In this document: positions 37,349-47,960 of the stretch, in pieces
Layout: every line of letters begins with the position of its first letter
Position numbering within the stretch: the first letter of the stretch is position 1
Assembly: GCA_025056455.1 (NCBI GenBank)
Contig: JANWVY010000009.1
Coordinates: 1 to 64,000, forward strand
Length of the DNA: 64,000 nucleotides
Reading direction: 5' to 3'
Source: Bryobacteraceae bacterium
Lineage (GTDB): Bacteria > Acidobacteriota > Terriglobia > Bryobacterales > Bryobacteraceae
Program-made: the position numbers and the translations under genes
The notes under the pieces: generated by a model
What the model was told of the DNA's origin: nothing
Databases searched by the model: none
What the model saw: the letters and a program-made list of their open reading frames with translations, nothing else

Positions 37349-38449
37349 TTAGAGCTTGGCGCCGGAGGCCTCAGGCAGAAAATAAAACACAATTCCTAAA
37401 ATGAGATAGACCGCTAGCAAGAGAACGCCCTCAAGCCAGTGTGACTCTCCATCGCCGGCAATTTGCGCTGTGACGGCAACCGACAGCACGACGGCTACCA
37501 CTTCGGCCGGTGTAAACACTAAGTCCATGGGGCGCGGACCGACAAAATAGCTCGCGATGACCAGCAGCGGGGCCACGAAAAGCGCAATTTGGATGCTGCT
37601 TCCGATGGCGATGCCCAGGGCTAGATCCATACGGTTTTTCATCGCCACCAGAATCGCCGTGCTGTGCTCGGCGGCGTTGCCCACAATGGCCACCACAATC
37701 ACTCCCACAAAGACGCTGGTCATGCCGAAGGAGTGCGCCGCCTGCTCGACCGATCCCACCAGCACCTCACTCATCCACGCCACTAAGGCGGTGGAGACCA
37801 TCAGAACCAGCAGGGATTTCTTTATGCCCCAAGGCTCATGCGCCGTGTCCACCTCTTCGATTTCAGCTGCGCTCTGGAAGAAGGATTTGTGTGTGCGCAG
37901 CGTAAACAGCAAACTCGCCAGATAAGTAACCAGCAACACGATGGCAATTTCCAAACTTAGACCGGCTTCTTTTTCAAGAGCCTGGGCGCCGCCCAAGTAA
38001 TGAAACGCTGCGGGCATGATCAGCGCGATGGCGGAAAGCATGAGCAAGCTAGCCTGCGAGCGCGCGCCCGCGGCGTTGAAGCGGAGGACGGAAAACTTCA
38101 CTCCGCCGGCCAGGCAAGCCGCTCCGAGCACCAGCAACACGTTTCCAACAATCGAGCCTGTCAGCGAAGCCTTGACGACTCCATATAAGCCTTTGCGCAA
38201 GGCAATGAGCGCAATAATGAGCTCGGCGGCGTTGCCAAACGTGGCGTTCAACAACCCGCCGACGGCTTCGCCGGCACGCGCCGCCAGATGTTCGGTGGCA
38301 TGGCCAAGCCAGCCCGCCAGCGGAATAATGCCCAGACAAGCCGTGAGAAAAATCGCAGCGTGCGCCCCTGGCGAAGAATGTTCCAGCCAGCCGGCCAGAG
38401 GAACAAACACCAGGAGCCAGTTCAACGAAGGTTTCAACAAGTTTTTCAT
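37349..38449 (-). CDS. Calcium/proton (CAX) antiporter
   Basis: About 366 residues, eleven hydrophobic segments. Both alpha repeats of the calcium:cation antiporter superfamily are present: [16 protein letters not shown] near residue 73 and [19 protein letters not shown] near 265, the GNxxE motifs that form the transport site. The ATG at 38449 overlaps the Hsp70 stop as ATGA, so it is translated with the upstream gene; the open frame above this ATG is antisense-type filler. Inner-membrane efflux of Ca2+ against protons is the likely role. Confidence 0.9.
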   Translation of the reverse strand: MKNLLKPSLNWLLVFVPLAGWLEHSSPGAHAAIFLTACLGIIPLAGWLGHATEHLAARAGEAVGGLLNATFGNAAELIIALIALRKGLYGVVKASLTGSIVGNVLLVLGAACLAGGVKFSVLRFNAAGARSQASLLMLSAIALIMPAAFHYLGGAQALEKEAGLSLEIAIVLLVTYLASLLFTLRTHKSFFQSAAEIEEVDTAHEPWGIKKSLLVLMVSTALVAWMSEVLVGSVEQAAHSFGMTSVFVGVIVVAIVGNAAEHSTAILVAMKNRMDLALGIAIGSSIQIALFVAPLLVIASYFVGPRPMDLVFTPAEVVAVVLSVAVTAQIAGDGESHWLEGVLLLAVYLILGIVFYFLPEASGAKL

Positions 38450-40017
38450 GCTGAGTTGGACCGGGATCGGGATTTTCGTTTCCGGGTCGCTTTGATGGTA
38501 GTCGTTTTGGGCGCCCACCTACCCAGCGACCAGGATTGTTCATAGCCGGAAACAAGGTCGCGAATGGCCACTACGACCAGCCCCTCGGGACTCAGCCGGT
38601 AGGACTCCTCGATCCGCTCGCCCCGGGCGCGTTCGCAAAGTTCAACCGAAATGGACTGAAGATCCGCGCGGCCTTGCAGCGCCGGATCAAAGGGAAATTG
38701 AATTTCATCCCAGATGGTGATGTCGCCAGCCGGCTGGCCAAATTCATTGACATAGCTACACTCTAAGTAACGGAAATGGCCAATGTTATGTACCGGCTGG
38801 TAACGGCGTTGGATGGCGGCTGAGGATTCGCCCGGAGCTGGCAAAGGAGTGCCTTTGACAAAAAGAGGATCGAAGATGATGCGCCGTCCGCAATCGGCCT
38901 CGCGCCAGACGCCGAAGTTCCGCGTAAACTGGTCCCGCAACTCATAGCCGGCGGAGGCATCGGCCTGAATCGCCAGTCCGATGGCGGTTGCCGAGCGCGA
39001 GTGCGAAGACCGCTTCATCTTCCGGCCAAACTCCTCGCGCAACACGCGGCCAATCAAGGGCAACTCACTGCCGCCGCCGGTGACATACAGCGTGTCGATG
39101 ACATCAAGGCCGCTCTTGGCGATGAGGTCGTTGACAGCGTGTAGGGTCTCCTCTACATAGGGACGCGCCCGCTCAAAATAATCGGAAACAGGCACAGAAG
39201 CCACCGGCAGACCTTCTCGAACCACCCCCAGGTCAACTGTGATCTTTCGCGTGTTGGGGTGCAGGCTTTCCTTTTTCACCCGACACTCTTCAAGCAATCG
39301 GAAGCTTTCCCCCTGCGAAAGTTCATCCAACTGCAACCCTACTTGTTCCAGAGCGATTTCTGCTAGCAAGTGGTCAAAATCATCACCCCCAAGCGTGGCG
39401 ATGCCCTCATTGGCCACAACCCAATGCATTTTGTCGTCGTGCTCGACAAGCGATGCATCAAAGGTGCCTCCGCCCAGGTCGTACACCACCAAGCGCTGAA
39501 GTCCCTTGCTCGCGTTGCGGTGCCCGAACTCGATGGAGGCTGCCGAAGGCTCATTGAGGATGCCCAAAACTTCGAAGCCGGCTTGGCGAAACGCCTCCGC
39601 TGTGAGAAAACGCTGGTTGCTGTTCGCGTTGGCGGGAACTCCAAGCATGACTTCTAGTTTCTCGCCGGGCTTCAGTTGCAGGCTGGAACGCTCGCGCAAG
39701 CTTTGTAGCAGAGCGCCGGCAATCGAGCGCAGCAGCTCCATCAAGCCAATGGTCTGATGCCCAATTTCCAGGCGGGTGTTTGGGCCCGCTTCATCGAGCA
39801 AACGCTTGAGCGAGCGAATCACTGTCCAACAGGGATCCGCTTGCATGGCGTAGGCCTCCCAGCCATACAGCCTCTCATCGCCGCGGATGGCGACCAGAGG
39901 GGGAAACCATTCTTCTGTGGCCCCATCCGCAGTTTCAAAGCTCACTACAGGATAGTTCCCCCGGTCGACAGCCGCGACAACGACGCGCGTGGTTCCAAAA
40001 TCAATACCCAATTTCAT
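38446..40017 (-). CDS. Short Hsp70-family (DnaK-like) protein
   Basis: 523 residues. The actin-like ATPase is complete: [15 protein letters not shown] (phosphate 1), [17 protein letters not shown] near 195 (phosphate 2) and [15 protein letters not shown] near 320. The substrate-binding part is short (about 130-150 residues) and the helical lid is absent, so it is not the housekeeping DnaK. The C terminus is strongly basic ([13 protein letters not shown]). No dnaJ or grpE is next to it. It is in a two-gene operon with the CAX antiporter. Confidence 0.88.
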   Translation of the reverse strand: MKLGIDFGTTRVVVAAVDRGNYPVVSFETADGATEEWFPPLVAIRGDERLYGWEAYAMQADPCWTVIRSLKRLLDEAGPNTRLEIGHQTIGLMELLRSIAGALLQSLRERSSLQLKPGEKLEVMLGVPANANSNQRFLTAEAFRQAGFEVLGILNEPSAASIEFGHRNASKGLQRLVVYDLGGGTFDASLVEHDDKMHWVVANEGIATLGGDDFDHLLAEIALEQVGLQLDELSQGESFRLLEECRVKKESLHPNTRKITVDLGVVREGLPVASVPVSDYFERARPYVEETLHAVNDLIAKSGLDVIDTLYVTGGGSELPLIGRVLREEFGRKMKRSSHSRSATAIGLAIQADASAGYELRDQFTRNFGVWREADCGRRIIFDPLFVKGTPLPAPGESSAAIQRRYQPVHNIGHFRYLECSYVNEFGQPAGDITIWDEIQFPFDPALQGRADLQSISVELCERARGERIEESYRLSPEGLVVVAIRDLVSGYEQSWSLGRWAPKTTTIKATRKRKSRSRSNSA

Positions 40018-40144
40018 CGTTTACTTCTGCAAGGTTCTATGGTCGCAGTTTGCTGCACAGGCTGACAATTCCAGGCGTGCGGTCCCTGGGCGCGGCTTGC
40101 CAGCCCCGCTCGCGGGCCTCCCTTCGCAGCGATGAGTTTTAAGT

Positions 40145-40157
40145 AACGCTCAGCGTT
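40145..40157. repeat. Inverted repeat AACGC-TCA-GCGTT in the Hsp70/hydrogenase gap
   Basis: A perfect 5-bp inverted repeat in the 247-base divergent region 40018-40264, about 110 bases upstream of the hydrogenase operon. The rest of that gap holds no open frame of note; it contains a possible -24/-12 promoter described separately. Confidence 0.3.
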
Positions 40158-40234
40158 GCGTACTTTGACGCAGCCTGAGGCAGCCCGCACCCTGCTAGAA
40201 GCGGAGAATCTCTCGGAAAACCAATACTTTGACC

Positions 40235-40251
40235 TTGGTAGCGCAGTTGCA
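40235..40251 (+). promoter_or_regulatory. Candidate sigma-54 promoter of the hydrogenase operon
   Basis: TTGGTAGCGCAGTTGCA has GG and GC dinucleotides exactly 10 bases apart (40237-40238 and 40249-40250), the spacing required by sigma-54, and ends in TTGCA. Two of the other consensus positions differ. The start of transcription would fall at about 40262, next to the ATG at 40265, implying a nearly leaderless message. Hydrogenase operons are often sigma-54-dependent. Confidence 0.3.
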
Positions 40252-40264
40252 AGCAAGCTAGTGA

Positions 40265-41413
40265 ATGCGAGCTTCTAGCCCACCCCGAGAAGGCGTTCTT
40301 CCCCGAAGCCGCCTTTCCGCCCTTTTTCAGGCGTTACAAGAGTGGGGTTACGAAATCATCGGTCCACAAATCCGAGATCAGGCGATCGTTTACGACGTCT
40401 TGGACCGCGCAGAGGACCTTGCCGCTGGCTACCGCGAGGAACACGCTCCAGGCCGTTATCGCCTTACTCCGCGGGCCCAGCAAAAAGTGTTTGCTTCCAC
40501 CGCTTCGATTCATGCTTGGAAGCGGTTTCTCTATCCACCCGAAATCAAACTCTACCAGATCTCACTCAATTCCTCTCAGGCGCAGATCGAATCGCTAGCC
40601 ACGCCAGTCCGAAAGCGAGCCTTTCTTGGCGTCCGTCCCTGTGACTTGCACGCCATCGCCGTTCAAGACAGAATCTTCACCGGCGGCGTCTATCGCGATC
40701 CCTACTATGAAGCCAATCGTGCGGCCACGTTACTGATTGCCGTCAATTGTGACGAACCTGGAGCTACTTGTTTTTGCGGGAGCATGGGCTCTGGGCCTTC
40801 CGCCACCCACGGCTTTGACCTTCTGCTTACGGAGATTCTGGAGCCCGAGCACCGTTTTCTGATTGAGTCCGGCTCAGCTGCCGGCGAGGCGATTCTCAGC
40901 CGTTTGCCAGTGACGCCGCCCCAGGAGGAGGACCGCACTGCTGCCCAAGACTTGCACCGGCAGGCCTGCCAGAAGTTTCAACGCTTTGTCGACACCAACG
41001 AGTTACGAGAACTAATGTATGCGCAAGCCGAATCCGAGCATTGGGAAAAAGTAGCCCGGCGTTGCTTTGCCTGCGCCAATTGCACCCAGGTATGTCCAAC
41101 CTGTTTCTGTGTGAACTTTGAGGATAGCTCGGACGTCTCCGGTGCGACAGCCCAGCGCTGGCGGCGTTGGGATTCCTGCTTCCATTTGAGTTTCTCTTAC
41201 ATTCATGGCGGCTCCGTACGCACTTCGGTGGGAGCGAGATACCGCCAGTGGATCACGCATAAGCTGGCCAGCTGGTGGGATCAATTCGGAACCTCAGGGT
41301 GCGTGGGCTGCGGCCGCTGCGTGACTTGGTGTCCAGCGGCAATTGACATCACGGCGGAGGCCAAGGCGCTTGGCACGCTCACTCGAAGCGAGCGGGCGCA
41401 TGCCTCAACTTGA
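40265..41413 (+). CDS. hydB: [NiFe] hydrogenase beta subunit, 4Fe-4S (group 3b type)
   Basis: 382 residues. This subunit passes electrons from the catalytic dimer to the flavin subunit. The C-terminal third has two ferredoxin-type cluster motifs, [12 protein letters not shown] near residue 267 and [12 protein letters not shown] near 345. The N-terminal 250 residues ([32 protein letters not shown]) match the CoB/HdrD-like beta of the soluble hydrogenases. No ribosome-binding site is visible. First gene of the operon beta, regulator-fold protein, gamma, delta, alpha, protease. Confidence 0.92.
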   Translation: MRASSPPREGVLPRSRLSALFQALQEWGYEIIGPQIRDQAIVYDVLDRAEDLAAGYREEHAPGRYRLTPRAQQKVFASTASIHAWKRFLYPPEIKLYQISLNSSQAQIESLATPVRKRAFLGVRPCDLHAIAVQDRIFTGGVYRDPYYEANRAATLLIAVNCDEPGATCFCGSMGSGPSATHGFDLLLTEILEPEHRFLIESGSAAGEAILSRLPVTPPQEEDRTAAQDLHRQACQKFQRFVDTNELRELMYAQAESEHWEKVARRCFACANCTQVCPTCFCVNFEDSSDVSGATAQRWRRWDSCFHLSFSYIHGGSVRTSVGARYRQWITHKLASWWDQFGTSGCVGCGRCVTWCPAAIDITAEAKALGTLTRSERAHAST

Positions 41414-41472
41414 GGCCAGGCGTAGAAAGCGAGTCCCGGCTCCGGGCCGCGGGCGCAAGGAGGGAGGCAGAT

Positions 41473-41964
41473 ATGGAAGTAAAAGATCTAGCCCCGGTTC
41501 TCGAACAGCACGCCTTTCTGGCGGGGCTCCCAAAACAGCACGTCGATTTGTTGGTAGGTTGCGCCAGCAACCGGAAGTTTGACAAAGGCGAATATCTGTG
41601 TCGCCAAGGCGAAAGCGCCGAAGTGTTTTATCTGCTGCGAGACGGCATTGTGGCGGTGGAGCTGTATCTGCCCCAGAAAGGAGGAGTGCGCCTTGAAACC
41701 CTTCGCGAAGGCGACGTGTTGGGATGGTCATGGTTGGTCGCCCCCTACACCTGGCACTTTGACGCTCGCGCTGTGACGCCCGTTCGGGCCATCGTGCTCG
41801 ATGGCAAATGTCTCCGGGGCAAATGCCAGACCGACTACGAACTCGGCTATCACTTATTCGCCCGCTTTGCCACCATCATGGAACAGCGCTTAGAATCTGC
41901 CCGCCTGCAACTGCTAGATCTTTATGGCGGAGCCAAGGAGGTGCGCAGTCGTGATGCTCGCTGA
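41473..41964 (+). CDS. Stand-alone cyclic-nucleotide-fold protein in the hydrogenase operon
   Basis: 163 residues from the ATG at 41473 (GGAGG upstream). It is the cNMP-binding jelly-roll only: [37 protein letters not shown], and the cap helix ([21 protein letters not shown]). There is no helix-turn-helix after residue 150, so it cannot bind DNA like Crp or Fnr. The usual phosphate-binding cassette glutamate and arginine are replaced by GWSW and DARA-type residues, which argues against ordinary cAMP binding. Its place between beta and gamma suggests an allosteric or assembly subunit. Confidence 0.82.
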   Translation: MEVKDLAPVLEQHAFLAGLPKQHVDLLVGCASNRKFDKGEYLCRQGESAEVFYLLRDGIVAVELYLPQKGGVRLETLREGDVLGWSWLVAPYTWHFDARAVTPVRAIVLDGKCLRGKCQTDYELGYHLFARFATIMEQRLESARLQLLDLYGGAKEVRSRDAR

Positions 41965-42799
41965 GATGCCTGTCATTTCCCGGGATCCCATGCAGCCTGC
42001 TGGTTGCCGAGTGACTCATGTCAAGAAAGAAACGCACGACACCTGGACGCTTGACGTAACTCCTCCGGATAAGCACTGGCGTTTCCAACCCGGCCAGTTC
42101 AGCATGCTCTATGTTTTTGGTGTCGGCGAACTACCCATCTCCATTAGTGGCGATCCTCAGCATCCGAGCAAACAAACCTACACCGTCCGTGCGGTGGGCA
42201 TGGCGACGCGCCGCTTGGTAAGCCTCAAGCCAAAGGACTGGCTCGGTGTCCGCGGACCGTTTGGGAACGGTTGGCCCGTGGAGCAGGCGCGAGGCAAAGA
42301 TGTCGTGCTAGTGGCTGGAGGAATTGGTCTTGCTCCCCTGCGTCCGGTGATCTACCACATCCTCGCGCACCGCGCAGACTATGGCCGGTTGATCCTTCTC
42401 TACGGTGCTCGCAGCCCCCGCGACATCATCTACACCGCCGAGTTAAAAGCTTGGGCCAAGTTGCCACAAACCGAAATCCTCACCACGGTGGACTATGGCG
42501 GGCTTTCCTGGCGAGGCAATGTTGGGGTAGTGACAAGCCTGTTTCGCCGCATCGCGCTCAACCCGCTGCGCACCGTCGGTATGATTTGCGGACCCGAAAT
42601 CATGATGAGCTACGCCGCACGGGAGTTCGAACAGAAAGGAGTCTCGCGCCATGACATTTACTTGTCGATGGAGCGCAACATGAAGTGCGGCATTGGCTTG
42701 TGTGGTCACTGCCAGCACGGCCCGAATTTCGTCTGCAAGGACGGGCCGGTGTTTACCTATAGCAGTCTGGAGAGGTGGATCTACAAACGTGAAATCTGA
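41954..42799 (+). CDS. hydG: [NiFe] hydrogenase gamma subunit, FAD/NAD(P)-binding
   Basis: About 281 residues. The FAD domain has FQPGQFSML with PISIS (residues near 55-65, the R-x-Y/P-S-type flavin contact region), then the NAD(P) domain opens with [19 protein letters not shown] near 115. The C-terminal 2Fe-2S motif is [10 protein letters not shown] followed by C about 9 residues later. This layout is shared with dihydroorotate dehydrogenase B electron-transfer subunits and hydrogenase gamma. The start overlaps the preceding stop; GTG 41951 is also possible. Confidence 0.92.
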   Translation: MLAEMPVISRDPMQPAGCRVTHVKKETHDTWTLDVTPPDKHWRFQPGQFSMLYVFGVGELPISISGDPQHPSKQTYTVRAVGMATRRLVSLKPKDWLGVRGPFGNGWPVEQARGKDVVLVAGGIGLAPLRPVIYHILAHRADYGRLILLYGARSPRDIIYTAELKAWAKLPQTEILTTVDYGGLSWRGNVGVVTSLFRRIALNPLRTVGMICGPEIMMSYAAREFEQKGVSRHDIYLSMERNMKCGIGLCGHCQHGPNFVCKDGPVFTYSSLERWIYKREI

Positions 42800-43577
42800 G
42801 AAGAGGGCTAAACCCAAGATTGGAGTGTTTAAGTTCGCCTCGTGTGACGGTTGCCAGCTCACCCTGCTGGACGCAGAAGAGGATTTGCTAGCTGTTGCTC
42901 AAGCGGTGGAGATTGCTTATTTTCCGGAAGCCTCCCGGCGGATGCGAAAAGGGCCCTTTGATATCGCTCTGGTGGAAGGCAGCATCACGACCCATCATGA
43001 TGCGCAACGAATCCACCAGATCCGGCGAGCTTCAAAGCTTCTAGTGACCATTGGCGCCTGCGCCACGAGCGGCGGCATTCAAGCCTTGCGCAACTGGCAG
43101 GACGCCGGCGAAATGGCTCGGGTGGTCTACGCGCGGCCGAGCTACATCAGCACGCTCAAGCTCTCTACGCCTATCGCCGAGCACGTTGAGGTGGATTACG
43201 AGTTGCGTGGCTGCCCCATTCAGAAAGGGCAACTGCTGGAGCTTCTTTCCGCTCTCCTGGCGGGCCGCAAACCCAATGTTCCCACTTACAGCGTTTGCGT
43301 GGAATGCAAACGGCGCGGCTCGGTATGCGTGATGGTTGCGCAAGGGATTCCTTGCCTCGGTCCTGTCACCCAGGCCGGCTGTGGCGCGATTTGTCCCGCT
43401 TACAACCGCGGCTGCTATGGCTGCTTCGGACCTATGGAATCCCCCAATACAACAGCGCTTTCGGATCATTTCCGCATCCTTGGCCAGACGCCCACTCAAA
43501 TTCAGCACGCCTGGCGAGGCATGAACGCGTGGGCCTGGGAATTCCGCAAAGCGAGCGAGGAGGTCAAGGTTCCATGA
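42789..43577 (+). CDS. hydD: [NiFe] hydrogenase delta (small) subunit
   Basis: About 262 residues, starting at a GTG that overlaps the gamma stop by 11 bases. It carries the iron-sulfur chain: proximal-cluster CxxC in [10 protein letters not shown] at the N terminus, GACATSGG in the middle, LRGCPI, then seven more cysteines in the last third ([32 protein letters not shown]). There is no Tat signal, so it stays in the cytoplasm as expected for group 3. It joins the catalytic alpha subunit; the alpha gene starts within its stop (ATGA). Confidence 0.93.
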   Translation: MKSEKRAKPKIGVFKFASCDGCQLTLLDAEEDLLAVAQAVEIAYFPEASRRMRKGPFDIALVEGSITTHHDAQRIHQIRRASKLLVTIGACATSGGIQALRNWQDAGEMARVVYARPSYISTLKLSTPIAEHVEVDYELRGCPIQKGQLLELLSALLAGRKPNVPTYSVCVECKRRGSVCVMVAQGIPCLGPVTQAGCGAICPAYNRGCYGCFGPMESPNTTALSDHFRILGQTPTQIQHAWRGMNAWAWEFRKASEEVKVP

Positions 43578-44866
43578 AAACGCGACGCGTGATCCATGTG
43601 CCGGTCCTGGCCCGTGTCGAAGGGGAAGGTGGCCTCTACATTCGAGTCCAAGGAGGCCGGGTCATGGACGTGAAGCTCAACATCTATGAGCCGCCGCGAT
43701 TCTTTGAGGCCTTTCTGCGCGGCCGCAGCTGGCAGGAGGCTCCAGACATCGTCGCCCGGATTTGTGGCATTTGCCCCATTGCCTACCAGATGAGCTGTGT
43801 TCAGGCGATGGAGCAGATTTTCGGCCTCACGGTGGACCCGATGGTGCGCTTGCTGCGACGCCTGATCTATTGCGGCGAATGGATCGAAAGCCACACCCTG
43901 CATGTGGGCATGCTGCATGCTCCAGATTTCCTTGGCTATGACGACAGTCTCGCCATGGCCAAGGACCATCCCCAGTTCGTGCAGGATGTGCTCGCACTCA
44001 AAAAAACTGGCAACGACCTCATGGGTCTGCTCGGTGGACGCGAGATCCATCCTGTCTCGCTTTGCGTCGGCGGGTTTTATCGCGCTCCCACCAGACGCCA
44101 GCTGCAGGCCATGGTTGGCCCGCTCGAACGTGCCCGAGACCTCGCTCTCCGCCTGTTGCGCAGGGTAGCGGCGTTTGACTTCCCGGACTTCAACCTGGAC
44201 TACGAATTTGTTGCGTTGAGCCATCCCAGCGAGTATGCGATCACCGAAGGCCGAATCGTCTCCAACCGGGGACTCAACATCCCAGTCACCGCCTACGAAG
44301 ACCACTTCATCGAACAGCACGTGGCGCATTCCAACGCCCTGCATTCCATCCGGCGCCAGGGCGGAAGCTATCTCGTCGGACCACTGGCCCGCTTTAACTT
44401 GAATTTTGCTCAGCTCGGAGAAGAGCTTAGTAAACTGGCTCAGGAATGCGGGGTGTCACCGCCCTGCCGCAATCCTTTCCGCAGCATCATTGTTCGCATG
44501 CTAGAAACACTGTTTGCGTGTGAAGAAGCGCTGCGGCTTATTGCTTGCTACGAGCCTCCCGAGCGTCCCTGTGTGGACGTGACACCACGTGCAGGCATCG
44601 GAACGGCTTGCACGGAAGCGCCGCGGGGCCTCATCTATCACCGCTACCAGGTGGACGAAAACGGCAACATTCTCGCCGCAAAAATCGTCCCGCCGACCTC
44701 GCAGAACCAAAAACAGATTGAAGAAGATTTGCGGCGGGTGGTTGACGGCATGATTGACAAAAGCGAAGCCGAAATTACCTGGCGCAGTGAGCAAGCAGTG
44801 CGAAATTACGATCCTTGCATTTCCTGCGCCACTCACTTCCTCAAACTTCATCTGGAGCGGAGCTAA
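43574..44866 (+). CDS. hydA: [NiFe] hydrogenase alpha (large, catalytic) subunit
   Basis: 430 residues. The nickel-iron ligands are [10 protein letters not shown] at 62-71 (Cys64 and Cys67) and DPCISC at 413-418 (Cys415 and Cys418). His421 ends the conserved DPCxxCxxH, and nine residues (FLKLHLERS) remain beyond it, the peptide removed by the maturation protease. The residue after the first pair is Tyr71 instead of the His common in other groups. The overall length and the gamma/beta/delta neighbours point to group 3b, the NADP(H)-linked bidirectional type. ATGA overlap with hydD. Confidence 0.95.
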   Translation: MKTRRVIHVPVLARVEGEGGLYIRVQGGRVMDVKLNIYEPPRFFEAFLRGRSWQEAPDIVARICGICPIAYQMSCVQAMEQIFGLTVDPMVRLLRRLIYCGEWIESHTLHVGMLHAPDFLGYDDSLAMAKDHPQFVQDVLALKKTGNDLMGLLGGREIHPVSLCVGGFYRAPTRRQLQAMVGPLERARDLALRLLRRVAAFDFPDFNLDYEFVALSHPSEYAITEGRIVSNRGLNIPVTAYEDHFIEQHVAHSNALHSIRRQGGSYLVGPLARFNLNFAQLGEELSKLAQECGVSPPCRNPFRSIIVRMLETLFACEEALRLIACYEPPERPCVDVTPRAGIGTACTEAPRGLIYHRYQVDENGNILAAKIVPPTSQNQKQIEEDLRRVVDGMIDKSEAEITWRSEQAVRNYDPCISCATHFLKLHLERS

Positions 44867-45351
44867 TGCACGTGGTTATCCTCGGTTATGGAAGCCCCGA
44901 CCGCGGCGACGATGCGGCCGGTTTGCTCGTCGCCAAACACTTGCGCTCGCACCTGCCAGCCGGCGCCGATATCCGCTCGATTGCCTCCGACGGTACTGCC
45001 TTGCTCGCTGCCTGGCAGAACGCGGGCGCAGCAATCGTCATCGATGCAGTGGTTTCTGGAGCTCAGCCGGGAACCATACACCGCTTGGCTTCCTGGCGGT
45101 CGCTGCCCCAGAGCTTCCGCTTCGCTTCTAGCCATAGCTTTGGCCTAGCGGAGGCGGTTCAACTCGCAGAAACGCTGCAAATACTTCCCCCTCACCTTGT
45201 CATTTACGGAATCGAAGCCGGCCAGTTTGAACTCGGGCGCGGGCTCAGCCCGCAAGTGGAGTCGGCCCTTCCCGAGCTGTGCCGACGCATCCAGCTTGAA
45301 TACGGTGCCCTCACCAGCGCTGCAGCAACGGTCTCTCCCGGCAAAAGCTGA
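44866..45351 (+). CDS. Hydrogenase maturation endopeptidase
   Basis: 161 residues. HycI/HyaD-like protease: VILGYGSPDRGDDAAG at the start with the nickel-sensing Asp, VIDAVVSGAQPGT in the middle, and YGIEAGQFELG with a late Glu and a His in the SSHSFGLAEA segment. It cuts the short C-terminal tail of the large subunit after nickel insertion. Its ATG overlaps the alpha stop (TAATG), and it is the last gene of the hydrogenase operon. Confidence 0.9.
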   Translation: MHVVILGYGSPDRGDDAAGLLVAKHLRSHLPAGADIRSIASDGTALLAAWQNAGAAIVIDAVVSGAQPGTIHRLASWRSLPQSFRFASSHSFGLAEAVQLAETLQILPPHLVIYGIEAGQFELGRGLSPQVESALPELCRRIQLEYGALTSAAATVSPGKS

Positions 45352-45383
45352 GCGAGGTGGCTTCACTGGTATGCTAAGCGGTG

Positions 45384-47915
45384 ATGTACTTCAGGTCTTT
45401 TCGAGCGCCGATGGCATGGTTGCTGGCCTTGCCGTTGTGGAGCGCTGTACCCGAACCCAGGCAACACTTTGGCTTCGATCCGGGCGACGATTATAAACTC
45501 GCCGACTACCAGCAAATCATCAGCTATTTTCAGGCTCTCGAAAAATCTTCTCCACGGATCAAGTTGGTGGAATTTGGTCGCTCCTCGCTAGGCAAACCGA
45601 TGTATGTTGCGTTTATTTCCGACGCGCAGAATCTCGAAAAGCTAGAAGAGTACCGCCGCATCAATCAACGCCTGGCCCTCGGGCTTGCCTCCGCCGAAGA
45701 AGCGCGTCAGTTAAGCCGTCAAGGCAAGGCCATCGTCTGGATTGACTCTGGACTTCATGCGAACGAGGTGGCCCCTGTACAGCATGCCCCCCATCTGGCC
45801 TACCGCATGCTCACTGAGGAAAGCGAAGAGCTGCGCCACATCCGCCAGAACGTGATTTTGATGCAAGTGCCTGTGATCAATCCTGACGGCCTGGACTGGA
45901 TTGTCCACTGGTACCGCAAGAACGTTGGAACCCCCTACGAACTGGCCCCCCTACCGCATCTTTATCACAAGTATGCTGGTCACGATAACAACCGGGACTG
46001 GTACATGTTGAACCTGGCCGAGACCCGGCACGTCACGCGGTTGCTTTTTGAGGAGTGGTTTCCGCATATTGTCTACAACCAGCACCAATCGCCAGCGTTT
46101 CCCGCTCGCATCTTTGTGCCGCCCTACGCCGAGCCACTGAACCCCCATATTCCTGCGGCAGTGATGGAAGGCATCAATCTCATCGGATCGGCGATGAAGG
46201 AGCGGTTTGCTCGCGAGAACAAGCCCGGCATCCTGTCCTATTACGGTTTTGACGCCTGGTGGAATGGAGGCTTGCGTTCCACGCCTGCCTTCCACAACAT
46301 GCATGGAATTCTAACCGAAACGGCGGGAAACAGCTATGCGACGCCTCGCAACTACCGCGCCACCGACCTGCCCGAGCGCTTCGGCAACGGCATTCCCACG
46401 CGAGAGCCTTCCATCTTCTACCAGCGGCCCTGGCTTGGCGGCAGGTGGTCGCTACGCGACGCCGTGGACTACATGCTCACGGCTGACTTCGCCATTTTGG
46501 ACTTAGCGGCCACGCGAGCCGAGCAGTTTCTCTTCAAGGCGTGGGACCTCGCCCGGTCGAACATCGCACTCGGCAACCAGGGCAAGCCTTTCGCCTACCT
46601 GGTCTCCGCTTCTCAGCCCGATCGCTATTCCACTCTGGAGATGCTGCGCCGACTCCGCCTCGCAGGAATTCAAATTGAGCGCGCGAAGGCCTCTTTCGTC
46701 GCTGATGGGAAGTCTTACCCGGCCGGAACCTATATCCTTCGCGCCGCGCAACCCTTTCGCCCCTACCTTCTGGATTTAATGGAGCCACAAGTTTACCCCG
46801 AGATCCGTGCCGGGCAATCTGGCCCTACCAAACGGCCCTATGACGTCGCTGGATGGACGTTGCACATGCTCATGGGGGTTCAAGTGGACCGCGTGAATGA
46901 CGCGTTTGCCGTCCAAACCGACCGCGACCCAGATCTCCGCCATGGCGAGCCGTCTCTCGACCACCGCGATAACAGCGCTTTTTTGGCGACCATAGCGGCC
47001 TTAGAAAGCGGTAAGAAGGTACGCTGGTCAGCCGAGGGAAATATCCTCGTCGAAGGGCGCACGCCCCCGGCCGAGTTTGAACGTGCTGCTTACGAACTCC
47101 AGCTTCCGCGCGTCGGCCTGTATGAGCCCTTCACGGCGAATATGGATGCGGGCTGGACGCAGTGGCTGTTAGAACACTTCCAAATCCCTTACCAGCTTCT
47201 TCACAATGCGGACATGCGGGCGGGAGGTTTGCGGGCCCGGTTCGACGCCATTATCCTCGCCTCCCAAACCCCGCAGTCGATCCTGCATGGCAATCGGAGC
47301 GGAGAGCCAGTTGCTGGGCGGCGCAACTCAACCGAGCCTTCCTTGCGAATTATTCAGCGTCCCGAATTTACGGGGGGAATTACACTGCTAGGGCTAGCCG
47401 CGCTCGATGAGTTTGTGCGCGCTGGCGGGACTTTGATTGCTTTCGATGCCGCCACGGATCTGCCCGTACAATTTTTCCCTCTGCCTGTCAGCGGTCGGCT
47501 ACGCCCCACGGCTGATGGCGACACGCCTGAGCCCTCCGCAAATGGTTTCTATAGCCCGGGCTCGCTTCTTCGCGCTACAGTCGAGCACAACTCGCCCATT
47601 GCTTTCGGGATGCCCAAAGACATCACCGTGTTCACGACGGGCGGTCAGGTCTGGGATATCAACCTCCTGCCCGAGCTCAACAAAGAGGACCGCGAGGTGA
47701 AGAGCATCGTGCGCTATGCGGCCAAAGATCTCCTGGCGAGCGGCTGGCTTTCGGGCGAGCGCCAGGTGAGTGGCCGTTCGATCCTGCTCGAAGCGCGTCA
47801 TGGGCAAGGGCGCGTTGTCCTCTTCGGTTTCCGCCCGCAGTTCCGCGGCCAAACGTTTGGCACTTTCAAGCTGGTGCTCAACGCGATTTATTTTGCCTCC
47901 GCCCGCGCAAGATAG
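45384..47915 (+). CDS. M14-family zinc carboxypeptidase, secreted
   Basis: About 843 residues. A signal peptide (WLLALPLWSAV) is followed by the carboxypeptidase fold: IDSGLHANEVAPVQH gives the HxxE zinc motif near residue 125, NPDGLDWIVHWY and HDNNRDWYMLN follow, YNQHQSP supplies the third His, and the ETAGNSYATPRN segment near 315 the general base Glu. The last 450 residues are an uncharacterised C-terminal region with an ATPase-like class I glutamine amidotransferase style (PEFTGGITLLGLAALDEFVRAGGTLIAFD) common in large M14 proteins. Start GTG 45381 or ATG 45384. Digests peptides outside the cell. Confidence 0.88.
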   Translation: MYFRSFRAPMAWLLALPLWSAVPEPRQHFGFDPGDDYKLADYQQIISYFQALEKSSPRIKLVEFGRSSLGKPMYVAFISDAQNLEKLEEYRRINQRLALGLASAEEARQLSRQGKAIVWIDSGLHANEVAPVQHAPHLAYRMLTEESEELRHIRQNVILMQVPVINPDGLDWIVHWYRKNVGTPYELAPLPHLYHKYAGHDNNRDWYMLNLAETRHVTRLLFEEWFPHIVYNQHQSPAFPARIFVPPYAEPLNPHIPAAVMEGINLIGSAMKERFARENKPGILSYYGFDAWWNGGLRSTPAFHNMHGILTETAGNSYATPRNYRATDLPERFGNGIPTREPSIFYQRPWLGGRWSLRDAVDYMLTADFAILDLAATRAEQFLFKAWDLARSNIALGNQGKPFAYLVSASQPDRYSTLEMLRRLRLAGIQIERAKASFVADGKSYPAGTYILRAAQPFRPYLLDLMEPQVYPEIRAGQSGPTKRPYDVAGWTLHMLMGVQVDRVNDAFAVQTDRDPDLRHGEPSLDHRDNSAFLATIAALESGKKVRWSAEGNILVEGRTPPAEFERAAYELQLPRVGLYEPFTANMDAGWTQWLLEHFQIPYQLLHNADMRAGGLRARFDAIILASQTPQSILHGNRSGEPVAGRRNSTEPSLRIIQRPEFTGGITLLGLAALDEFVRAGGTLIAFDAATDLPVQFFPLPVSGRLRPTADGDTPEPSANGFYSPGSLLRATVEHNSPIAFGMPKDITVFTTGGQVWDINLLPELNKEDREVKSIVRYAAKDLLASGWLSGERQVSGRSILLEARHGQGRVVLFGFRPQFRGQTFGTFKLVLNAIYFASARAR

Positions 47916-47960
47916 GCCAGGCTCCTGGCAAGGGCTTTCGATCGCAAGGGAAAAACCCGC

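Noticed and set aside
43502-44344. 280-residue minus-strand frame opposite the hydrogenase large subunit
   Set aside because: It mirrors the conserved alpha subunit; no motif or ribosome-binding site.
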